DNA of 5,648 nt, taken from the NCBI GenBank assembly GCA_900754615.1, contig CAAEDN010000047.1, positions 1 to 5,648 of the forward strand. Direction: 5' to 3'. Origin of the DNA: an uncultured Holdemanella sp. (GTDB taxonomy: Bacteria > Bacillota_I > Bacilli_A > Erysipelotrichales > Erysipelotrichaceae). Shown piece by piece: positions 1 through 5,510 of the stretch; position 1 is the first letter of the stretch, and every line of letters begins with the position of its first letter. The notes under the pieces are model-generated. The model was given only the letters and a program-made list of their open reading frames with translations, searched no databases and was not told where the DNA came from. Made by a program: the position numbers and the translations under genes.

Positions 1-34
1 AACCACGGCTATTAAAGGTTGAAAGAAAGGAGAA

Positions 35-77
35 GTATATTGTAGATGACCAGTTAGATGGGTCAATTACAATATAC
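35..77. repeat. Long hairpin immediately upstream of pheT
   Basis: Arms at 35-51 and 61-77 pair over 17 positions with one A-A mismatch and one G-U wobble, around a 9-base loop. The outer 10 bp (GTATATTGTA / TACAATATAC) are perfect. No T-run follows, so it is not an intrinsic terminator. The right arm ends two bases before the pheT ribosome binding site (AGGGGGA, 79-85), so a folded RNA would leave that site exposed but right beside the stem. It could be an mRNA processing or stability structure, a translational control element, or a protein-binding dyad. The pairing is seen directly; any role is inference. Confidence 0.6.
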
Positions 78-92
78 CAGGGGGATTTAAAG

Positions 93-2480
93 ATGCGTAT
101 TTCAAGAAAATGGTTTAGTCAATATATGGATGTACAAGATCTTTCTATTGAAGAAATGGCAAAACGTATTACAGATGCTGGTTTTGAAGTAGAAGGAATT
201 GAACATTTATCACAAGGAACAAATTTAGTGATTGGTCATGTTGAGACTTGTGTTGATCACCCGGATAGTGATCACTTACATTGCACAACTGTTAATGTCG
301 GCAATGAAGTTGTAAATATTGTATGTGGAGCACCGAATGTAGCTGCTGGACAAAATGTCATTGTTGCATTACCTGGAGCTGTGCTACCTGGCGGAGAAAT
401 TAAAAATGGTGTCATTCGCGGTGTAGAAAGTAATGGAATGATCTGCTCATTATTAGAACTTGGAGTCGATCCTTCTAGCTTAAATGAGAATCAAAAGAGT
501 GGTATCGAAGTGTTGCCAGCCGATGCACCTATAGGAAATACAGATCCACTAGGTTATTTAGGCTTAGATGATGAAGTGTTAGACATTGGTTTAACACCAA
601 ATCGTAACGATTGTTTAGCTGCATTCAATATGGCTAAGGAAGCAGGAGCTATCTTGAAGCGTGAAGTGAAACTTCCAGAATATGCAGGGGCAAGTGATGT
701 GGGAAGCACAACAAATTTACATGTTGAAAGTACAACGTCAAAATGTCCTTTGTTCTATGGAAAAGTGATCAATCATTTAACAATTAAAGAAAGTCCAAAA
801 TGGATGAAGGAATTATTGGCAGCTAGTGGTGTAAAATCTATCAATAATATTGTCGATATTTCAAATATTGTTATGTTAGAAACAGGACAGCCAATGCACT
901 TCTATGATGCGAAATCTTTACCAAGTCAAAGCATTGTCGTAGCCGATGGCTTTGATGAAGAATATACAGCATTGGATGGTGTAACTTATCATTTACAGCC
1001 AGAAGATATTGTTATCACAAATCAAGGAAAGCCAATTGGTATTGCCGGTGTTATGGGTGGAGATGACTCGAAGATTTTAGATACGACAGATTCAATTATT
1101 ATTGAGTGTGCCATCTTTGATCATGTTGCGATTCGTAATACAGCTCGTCGCTTGAACCTATCAACAGATGCGAGTGTTCGCTACCAAAAGGGTATTGAGC
1201 CATTGGCTAGTAAAAAGGCGTTGGATCGTGCCGTTCAATTGTTGATTGAATATGCCGATGCAGACGGTATTGAAGAAACAGTACAATATGGACAAGTTCC
1301 TTATGAACCAAAATCTATCACTTGTACTTTAGAAGCTATCAATAATCGTTTAGGTACAGATTTTAATTTAGATGAAGTTGTTGATGTATTTACACGCCTA
1401 GATTTTAAACCAGAAGTAAGCGACACAACAATCACTTGTCATATTCCAAGCTCAAGAACAGATATGGAAGGAATGGCGGATCTAAGTGAAGAAGTGATTC
1501 GTATGTTAGGATATGATCGTTTACCTAGTACTTTACCAGTTATGCCTATGACGGAAGGTAAATTAACTTATAAACAACAAATGATTCGTCAGGCACGCCA
1601 ATTCTTGTGCAGCCAAGGCTTACAGGATTGCTTAACATATACTTTGATTAGCACAGAAAAGAAAGACAATGCAATTTTAAACAAAGATGAAGCTATTGAA
1701 CTTGCAAGTCCAATGAGTGAAGAACGTCGCTATATTCGTACAAGCATTTTACCTAGCTTATTAGATGTAGTTTCATATAACCGTGCACGTAACATCAAAG
1801 ATATCAATGTCTTTGAATTAAGTGATGTTGCTGGTGTTAGTGGAGCTAAAATGCATTTGGCAATTGCGATGAGTGGAAGCTTGCAGCAAACACGCTGGAC
1901 AAGTGATGTAACACCTAGCGATTTTTATACATTAAAAGGCTTGCTTGAAGCATTCCTAGAACAAATTGGTATTGCGGCTCAAAGAGTTTCGTTTGCGGAA
2001 AATGATATGGACACAACACACTTCCATCCATATCGTAGTGCAAAGATTATGCTTGGAAAAGAATGTGTCGGATTATTAGGTGATATCCATCCTCAATATG
2101 GAAAGAATATCGTGATGGCTGAAGTTGATTTTGATGCATTGATTGATGTAAAGAAATCAAAAATCAAATTCACTCCAGTTTCAAAATATCCTAGTGTATC
2201 TCGTGACTTGGCATTCGTTCTAGATCGTACAATGCCAGTACAAAAGGTTGTAGATACAATTAATAAGCAAGGCCGTTTAAATAAAGAAATGATCATTCGT
2301 GATGTAGAAGTATTTGATGTATATGAAGGTGAACACGTAAGCAAGGATGAGAAATCAGTTGCTCTTTCGATCACATTCCAGTCGGATTCACATACATTAA
2401 AAGAAGATGAAATCAACCAAGTGTTTGAAGCTATCTTAGAACATATTCAAAAGGATTGCGATGCAACACTTCGTAGCTAA
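93..2480 (+). CDS. pheT: Phenylalanine--tRNA ligase beta subunit
   Basis: Beta subunit of the cytoplasmic (alpha-beta)2 enzyme that charges tRNA-Phe; the beta chain binds tRNA and edits mischarged Tyr-tRNA-Phe. At 795 residues it has normal bacterial length and the full domain series. An N-terminal segment begins MRISRKWFSQY, followed by an EMAP/OB-type tRNA-binding domain (about 40-152). The B3/B4 editing region (about 210-385) carries GIAGVMGG at 316-323 and the RRLNLSTDASVRY block at 352-364. The B5 domain (about 405-475) carries ADLSEEVIR at 462-470, whose Asp463, Glu466 and Glu467 correspond to the family's magnesium-linked acidic residues. A synthetase-like core follows, then a C-terminal FDX-ACB anticodon-binding domain (about 698-793, beginning KYPSVSRDLAFVL). 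The ATG at 93 follows AGGGGGA (79-85) by 7 bases and gives the standard family N-terminus. The same frame is open back to position 3, but without family-like sequence. No recognisable pheS end lies just upstream, which is unusual because pheS normally precedes pheT closely. Confidence 0.98.
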   Translation: MRISRKWFSQYMDVQDLSIEEMAKRITDAGFEVEGIEHLSQGTNLVIGHVETCVDHPDSDHLHCTTVNVGNEVVNIVCGAPNVAAGQNVIVALPGAVLPGGEIKNGVIRGVESNGMICSLLELGVDPSSLNENQKSGIEVLPADAPIGNTDPLGYLGLDDEVLDIGLTPNRNDCLAAFNMAKEAGAILKREVKLPEYAGASDVGSTTNLHVESTTSKCPLFYGKVINHLTIKESPKWMKELLAASGVKSINNIVDISNIVMLETGQPMHFYDAKSLPSQSIVVADGFDEEYTALDGVTYHLQPEDIVITNQGKPIGIAGVMGGDDSKILDTTDSIIIECAIFDHVAIRNTARRLNLSTDASVRYQKGIEPLASKKALDRAVQLLIEYADADGIEETVQYGQVPYEPKSITCTLEAINNRLGTDFNLDEVVDVFTRLDFKPEVSDTTITCHIPSSRTDMEGMADLSEEVIRMLGYDRLPSTLPVMPMTEGKLTYKQQMIRQARQFLCSQGLQDCLTYTLISTEKKDNAILNKDEAIELASPMSEERRYIRTSILPSLLDVVSYNRARNIKDINVFELSDVAGVSGAKMHLAIAMSGSLQQTRWTSDVTPSDFYTLKGLLEAFLEQIGIAAQRVSFAENDMDTTHFHPYRSAKIMLGKECVGLLGDIHPQYGKNIVMAEVDFDALIDVKKSKIKFTPVSKYPSVSRDLAFVLDRTMPVQKVVDTINKQGRLNKEMIIRDVEVFDVYEGEHVSKDEKSVALSITFQSDSHTLKEDEINQVFEAILEHIQKDCDATLRS

Positions 2481-2509
2481 GAGATGTTTTTTGACATCTC
2501 TTTTATTTT
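2479..2509 (+). terminator. Intrinsic terminator of pheT
   Basis: A perfect 9-bp stem, AAGAGATGT (2479-2487) with ACATCTCTT (2494-2502), closes a 6-base loop and is followed by a T-rich tract (TTATTTT). The stem starts inside the TAA stop codon of pheT, so the gene and its terminator are tightly packed. The GC content is modest but the shape is typical of AT-rich Firmicutes. It should separate pheT transcription from glpK. Confidence 0.88.
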
Positions 2510-2521
2510 GTATAGGAAATC

Positions 2522-2538
2522 TTGTAAAGGGCTTACAA
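2522..2538. promoter_or_regulatory. Inverted repeat over the glpK -35 box (candidate operator)
   Basis: TTGTAA (2522-2527) and TTACAA (2533-2538) form a perfect 6-bp inverted repeat with a 5-base spacer, covering the -35 box of the putative glpK promoter. The half-sites TGTAA and TTACA resemble those of a CcpA cre site. The spacing is one base longer than the usual 14-bp cre, and the central CG is missing. A repressor bound here would block polymerase. Which regulator binds, if any, is inference. Confidence 0.4.
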
Positions 2539-2550
2539 AAAGAATAAAAT
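2522..2550 (+). promoter_or_regulatory. Candidate sigma-A promoter of glpK
   Basis: A -35 box TTGTAA (2522-2527) and a -10 box TAAAAT (2545-2550) are separated by 17 bp. They lie after the pheT terminator and 24 bases before the glpK ATG, as expected for a separately transcribed gene. TAAAAT matches TATAAT at five of six positions and TTGTAA matches TTGACA at four of six. The predicted start near 2557 would put the ribosome binding site (AAGGAGA, 2560-2566) almost at the 5' end of the mRNA. Confidence 0.65.
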
Positions 2551-2574
2551 AAGACATATAAGGAGATTTATTCT

Positions 2575-4056
2575 ATGCAAAAATATATTTTAGCAATCGA
2601 CCACGGGACAACAAGTACACGTGCTGTTTTGTTTGATAAACAGGCAAATGTGGTTGAAATTGCACAAAAAGAAACGACAATATCGTACCCACATCCCGGA
2701 TGGGTGCAACAAGATGCCAATGAAATCTGGCTAGCATGTTTAGCCGTAATGAGTGAAGTCATATTAAAAAGTAAAATCAGTCCTGAACAAGTAGTCGCTA
2801 TTGGTATTAGTAATCAAAGAGAGACAAGTGTTTTATGGGATGCACGTACAGGTCTTCCTGTAAGTCCTGCCATTGTTTGGCAGTCAAAACAGACAAAGGG
2901 CATTTGCGATGAATGGAAGGAAAAAGGCTATGAAGATATTGTGAAAGAGAAAACAGGTCTTCGTATTGATCCTTATTTTTCTGCAAGTAAGATTCGCTTT
3001 ATTTTAGATCACAATCCAGGAGTTTATGAGAAAGCACAAAAAGGCGATGTATTATTTGGAACTATGGATAGTTGGATCGTATGGAAACTCTCAGGAGAAA
3101 AGACACATATTACAGATGTATCCAATGCAAGTCGTACTTTGTTGTTTAATATTCATGATTTAAAATGGGATGAAGAATTATTAGATTTATTTGATATTCC
3201 TAGACAAATGCTTCCAGAAGTGAAACCAACATCGTATGCATATTGTAATACTGCGTTGTATCATTTCTTTGGTCAAGAAGTTCCTATCTGTTCGGTTGTA
3301 GGTGATCAGCAGGCTGCTTTGTTTGGTCAAGGCTGTTATGAAGCAGGATCAATCAAGAATACATATGGTACAGGTGGATTCATGTTGATGAATACGGGAA
3401 ATAAAATTGTTCATTCGAAAAATGGTTTATTGTCGACTGTGGCGTGGCAAATTGGCGACAAGGTGGATTATGCTCTTGAAGGTAGTATATTTGTTTCGGG
3501 AAGCTTAATGAAATGGCTTCGTGATCAGATGCAATTGTTTGAAAATACAAAGGATACACAAAAAATGGCTGAAAGTGTAGAAAATACGAATGGTGTTTAT
3601 ATTGTTCCTGCCTTTGTTGGTTTAGGAGCACCATATTGGGATGATGCATGTCAGGCAAGTATTTTAGGTTTAACTTTTGGAGCCAATAAAAATCATATAG
3701 TTCGAGCTGCCTTAGAATCCATGGCTTATCAGTCTAAGGATGTTCTAGAAGCTATGAAACAAGATAGTCAAATTGATATTTCATCTTTAAAGGTAGATGG
3801 TGGAGCCGCTTCCAATGATTTTTTGTTGCAGTTTCAAAGTGATTTACTGCAGATGCCTGTACAACGATTTAAGACCAATGAATTAACGGCACTAGGTGCA
3901 GCATATCTTGCAGGACTTTCTTGCGGCTATTGGACAAATGATGAATTGGGAGTGGATCTTCAAAAAGAATTTATTCCAGAAAAGGTATCCAAAGAAATGG
4001 ATAGCTTATATTCAAAGTGGAAAAAGGCGGTTAAAACTTGCCAGAGCTATAAATAA
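2575..4056 (+). CDS. glpK: Glycerol kinase
   Basis: Cytoplasmic FGGY-family kinase converting glycerol and ATP to sn-glycerol 3-phosphate, the entry step for glycerol use and a source of lipid backbone. The 493 residues match the usual 490-500. The N-terminal phosphate loop is DHGTTSTR (9-16). Glycerol-binding residues are visible as Arg82-Glu83 (QRET), Tyr134 (DPYFSASK) and the catalytic Asp244 (GDQQAALFGQ). The YGTGG motif at 264-268 and VDGGAASND at 407-415 complete the nucleotide-binding half. His230 in HFFG matches the histidine that phospho-HPr modifies in Bacillus and Enterococcus enzymes, so PTS-dependent activation is likely. The ATG follows AAGGAGA (2560-2566) by 8 bases. It has its own promoter after the pheT terminator and leads into the AAC(3)-like gene 16 bases downstream. 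No glpF, glpD or glpO is present in the window. Confidence 0.97.
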   Translation: MQKYILAIDHGTTSTRAVLFDKQANVVEIAQKETTISYPHPGWVQQDANEIWLACLAVMSEVILKSKISPEQVVAIGISNQRETSVLWDARTGLPVSPAIVWQSKQTKGICDEWKEKGYEDIVKEKTGLRIDPYFSASKIRFILDHNPGVYEKAQKGDVLFGTMDSWIVWKLSGEKTHITDVSNASRTLLFNIHDLKWDEELLDLFDIPRQMLPEVKPTSYAYCNTALYHFFGQEVPICSVVGDQQAALFGQGCYEAGSIKNTYGTGGFMLMNTGNKIVHSKNGLLSTVAWQIGDKVDYALEGSIFVSGSLMKWLRDQMQLFENTKDTQKMAESVENTNGVYIVPAFVGLGAPYWDDACQASILGLTFGANKNHIVRAALESMAYQSKDVLEAMKQDSQIDISSLKVDGGAASNDFLLQFQSDLLQMPVQRFKTNELTALGAAYLAGLSCGYWTNDELGVDLQKEFIPEKVSKEMDSLYSKWKKAVKTCQSYK

Positions 4057-4072
4057 AAGTTAGAATAAATGC

Positions 4073-4786
4073 ATGGAAATTTACACAAAAGAAGATTTTA
4101 AACAAATGTTTATAGATTTAGGAATTAATAAGGGAAGCTTTGTACTTTTAGAAGCGGATTTATCGAGATATAGTGGCTTGGTAGGTGACTATCAAATGTT
4201 GATAGAAACTTTGCAGGAGCTCATTACAGATACAGGTTGTTTATGCATGCCATGTTTTTCGTACTCATGTTTGGATCCGGCTTGTCTTGAAAATAAATAT
4301 CCATTCGAGACATGGAAGGATGTGCGAGAAAATCTTCCAGGTTATCATGTTTTATATACACCAAGTGAAGTGTATAAGGATTGCACAAATTTGTTCTTGC
4401 ATTATAAAGATGTTTATCGTTCGAACCATCCTGTTTATAGTTTCGCATACTGGGGAAGCTTTGATGAAAAGATTTTAAAGGTGGACGTTAATGATGCGTT
4501 AAGTTTTAATGGAAGTCTAGCGATGTGCAATAAAAAAAATGCCTGTAACCTACTTATTGGCATTGAACCAGAAAAGAGTATAATGGTACAGGCGTTCGCT
4601 CATGAATATCAATTGGGTCAGATCATTGTTCAAAGAGCTTTTATTCATTCCAAAAGACGGTTGACAAAATCTTTTCTTGTCCATGTAGTGGATGATGCTT
4701 TAGCAAAAGATTTGCTTGAAGGCTTAGATGTTCTTGAAAGCAAATCATATTTAGATTGTGTATATGCACTTAGAAAAGCGGAATAA
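4073..4786 (+). CDS. Diverged AAC(3)-family (YokD-like) N-acetyltransferase-related protein
   Basis: The 237-residue protein resembles the aminoglycoside 3-N-acetyltransferase (AAC(3)/YokD, Antibiotic_NAT) fold. It has LGINKGSFVLL near 16-26, an MPCF strand end (59-62) where the family has MPTF, a W...VRE...P segment at 81-89, TPSE at 96-99, and the clear family signature RSNHPVYSF at 116-124, followed by LLIGIE (160-165). Members are usually about 260-285 residues, so this one is short. By eye, the family's HSSL motif is replaced by EADL (27-30), and the late HLAE motif reads FAHE (175-178), so the usual histidines are lost or displaced. It also has five cysteines within 56-71. Resistance activity should not be assumed; the substrate is unknown. 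It starts 16 bases after glpK with no clear Shine-Dalgarno site, and an in-frame TAG sits 12 bases upstream, so translation probably depends on coupling to glpK. Its end overlaps the convergent reductase gene by 17 bp. Confidence 0.8.
   Translation: MEIYTKEDFKQMFIDLGINKGSFVLLEADLSRYSGLVGDYQMLIETLQELITDTGCLCMPCFSYSCLDPACLENKYPFETWKDVRENLPGYHVLYTPSEVYKDCTNLFLHYKDVYRSNHPVYSFAYWGSFDEKILKVDVNDALSFNGSLAMCNKKNACNLLIGIEPEKSIMVQAFAHEYQLGQIIVQRAFIHSKRRLTKSFLVHVVDDALAKDLLEGLDVLESKSYLDCVYALRKAE
4709..4746 (-). terminator. Weak candidate terminator of the reductase gene, inside the AAC(3)-like gene
   Basis: GATTTGCTT (4709-4717) and AAGCAAATC (4738-4746) form a perfect 9-bp stem with a 20-base loop. Read on the minus strand, the stem is followed by TTTTGC and lies about 24 bases past the reductase stop codon. 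The loop is long and the T-run only four bases, so it is weak as an intrinsic terminator and may only be a chance feature of the coding sequence. Confidence 0.25.
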
Positions 4787-5216
4787 ATAGTTTTGCGATT
4801 TTTTCTAATTGGGCTTGATCTTCTTTTGAAAAGTTTGCATATTCAAAAGAATCAATATCTAAGATGGCGAGATTCTTGTCATCTTTTTTTATAGGAATAC
4901 AGATTTCTGAATTGCTGGCACAATCACAGGCAATATGACCCGGAAATTGGTGTACATCTAGTACAAGCTGTGTAGCTGAAGAGGATGCACAAGTTCCCAC
5001 GACACCTTTTCCATATGGAATTCTTGTGCAGGCCACTTTACCTTGGAAAGGACCTAATGTACATTCTTGTTTTGTATCATCACAAATATAGAAGCCTAAC
5101 CAGTTTATATTTTCCATTTCATGATATAGAAGAGCTATGCAATTGGAAATATTTGCGATATTTGGAAGTGTTGGATCAATCAAAGATTGACATTGTTCAT
5201 ATAATAATTCTTTCAT
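4770..5216 (-). CDS. msrC: Free methionine-(R)-sulfoxide reductase (GAF domain)
   Basis: Small cytosolic GAF-domain enzyme of the fRMsr/YebR/YtsP family, which reduces free L-methionine-(R)-sulfoxide to methionine using thioredoxin-type reductant. The 148 residues form a single GAF domain. Family landmarks are NWLGFYI (38-44), LGPFQGKVAC (54-63), DVHQFPGHIACD (87-98), NSEICIPI (102-109) and LDIDS (119-123). Two of the three conserved cysteines are present, Cys63 and Cys97 (E. coli Cys84 and Cys118). The third, in GVCG (E. coli Cys94), is Val73 here, with a cysteine three residues later at 76. The ATG at 5216 follows GGTGAT (complement of 5220-5225) by three bases, which aligns with the far end of a Shine-Dalgarno sequence. 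The gene is convergent with the AAC(3)-like gene, overlapping its end by 17 bp, and divergent from the rRNA operon. No convincing promoter was identified upstream of it. The symbol follows the name used for this family. Confidence 0.93.
   Translation of the reverse strand: MKELLYEQCQSLIDPTLPNIANISNCIALLYHEMENINWLGFYICDDTKQECTLGPFQGKVACTRIPYGKGVVGTCASSSATQLVLDVHQFPGHIACDCASNSEICIPIKKDDKNLAILDIDSFEYANFSKEDQAQLEKIAKLFIPLF
4821..4851. repeat. Perfect 10-bp inverted repeat near the 3' end of msrC
   Basis: TTCTTTTGAA (4821-4830) and TTCAAAAGAA (4842-4851) are exact reverse complements around an 11-base loop, within the reductase coding sequence (residues about 122-132, upstream of its stop). No T-run follows on either strand, so it does not look like a terminator. 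It lies 35 bases past the end of the AAC(3)-like gene, so it could instead form the 3' end of that plus-strand mRNA after processing. It may also be a coincidence of AT-rich coding sequence. Confidence 0.4.
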
Positions 5217-5282
5217 TTTATCACCAGTCCTATTTTAAGTGAATTTATAGAAAATTTCTATTAAAAATATTGTTTTTTGATA

Positions 5283-5311
5283 TTGAAAAAAGAGTTAAAT
5301 TTCAGTAAACT
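5283..5311 (+). promoter_or_regulatory. Candidate promoter upstream of the rRNA promoter
   Basis: TTGAAA (5283-5288) and TAAACT (5306-5311) are separated by 17 bp and preceded by an A/T-rich stretch. The -35 box matches consensus at five of six positions, the -10 box at four of six. It would start a transcript near 5318 that meets the terminator-like structure at 5436-5490 before reaching the main rRNA promoter. It may be an upstream rRNA promoter, the promoter of a short RNA, or chance in AT-rich DNA. Confidence 0.4.
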
Positions 5312-5317
5312 AAAAGT

Positions 5318-5490
5318 GTAGATAAAGCTAAATAAAAGGGCTTTATGGATTTGTTTGAAATACTTGATACTTGTAAGAATAACAAGCAATAAATGATAGC
5401 GCGAATCAAATATAGTATAAAAACAAATTTTTTTTAGAGAAGAAGATTTTAGTAGGTTTGACGGAGCTGAATGAATCTTCTTTTCTTTTT
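5318..5490 (+). ncRNA. Possible short transcript between candidate promoter and terminator
   Basis: If the promoter at 5283-5311 is active, the terminator-like structure would end an RNA of roughly 170 nt containing a 7-bp hairpin near its 5' end. It could be a small regulatory RNA, a tiny mRNA, or an attenuated leader in front of the rRNA operon. The hairpin's right arm runs into a 15-codon ORF (ATG at 5345, TAA ending at 5392) preceded by AAAAGGG. I do not recognise an RNA family. Existence of the transcript is inferred only from the flanking signals. Confidence 0.25.
5436..5490 (+). terminator. Terminator-like inverted repeat before the rRNA promoter
   Basis: AGAGAAGAAGATT (5436-5448) pairs with AATCTTCTTTTCT (5474-5486) over 13 bp including one G-U pair, with a 25-base loop, followed by TTTT (5487-5490). 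The T-run is on the plus-strand side, so it would stop rightward transcription just before the rRNA promoter. No plus-strand gene directly precedes it, so it implies either an unrecognised short transcript or insulation of the rRNA operon. The loop is longer than in a typical terminator. Confidence 0.6.
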
Positions 5491-5510
5491 ATAAAAAAAT
5501 TTAAAAAAGG
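5487..5510 (+). promoter_or_regulatory. A/T-rich UP-element-like tract
   Basis: The bases directly upstream of the rRNA -35 box are runs of T and A (TTTTATAAAAAAATTTAAAAAA from 5487) with no G or C until 5509. Such tracts upstream of rRNA promoters bind the C-terminal domains of the RNA polymerase alpha subunit and raise promoter strength. The identification rests on composition and position only. Confidence 0.5.

Noticed and set aside
1..30. End of a T-box riboswitch (AACCACGGC resembling the tail of the TGGNACCGCG motif)
   Set aside because: Only the less specific half would be visible, no terminator with a T-run follows, and the hairpin at 35-77 does not involve these bases. Not annotated.
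2093..2416. 107-codon minus-strand ORF inside pheT
   Set aside because: It lies wholly antisense to the FDX-ACB end of pheT, resembles no family I know, and is explained by the codon pattern of the real gene.
2568..2762. 64-codon minus-strand ORF over the start of glpK
   Set aside because: It is antisense to the glpK N-terminus and covers its ribosome binding site; the product has no recognisable features.
3380..3658. 92-codon minus-strand ORF inside glpK
   Set aside because: Antisense shadow of conserved glycerol kinase coding sequence.
4224..4478. Two short ORFs (4224-4448 minus and 4287-4478 plus) inside the AAC(3)-like gene
   Set aside because: Both overlap a longer gene whose translation shows family motifs throughout; neither looks like a real protein.
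4073..4786. Calling the AAC(3)-like gene an antibiotic resistance determinant
   Set aside because: Canonical catalytic motifs appear altered, the protein is short, and the gene sits in a glycerol kinase operon with no sign of a mobile element.
4985..5242. 85-codon plus-strand ORF opposite msrC
   Set aside because: It is antisense to the conserved GAF domain of msrC, which is well supported, and its product is unrecognisable.
5220..5330. Promoter for msrC on the minus strand
   Set aside because: TATAAA-like, TTTAAT-like and TAAAAT-like boxes exist on the minus strand, but none has a convincing -35 at 16-18 bp, and AT-rich DNA yields such boxes by chance.
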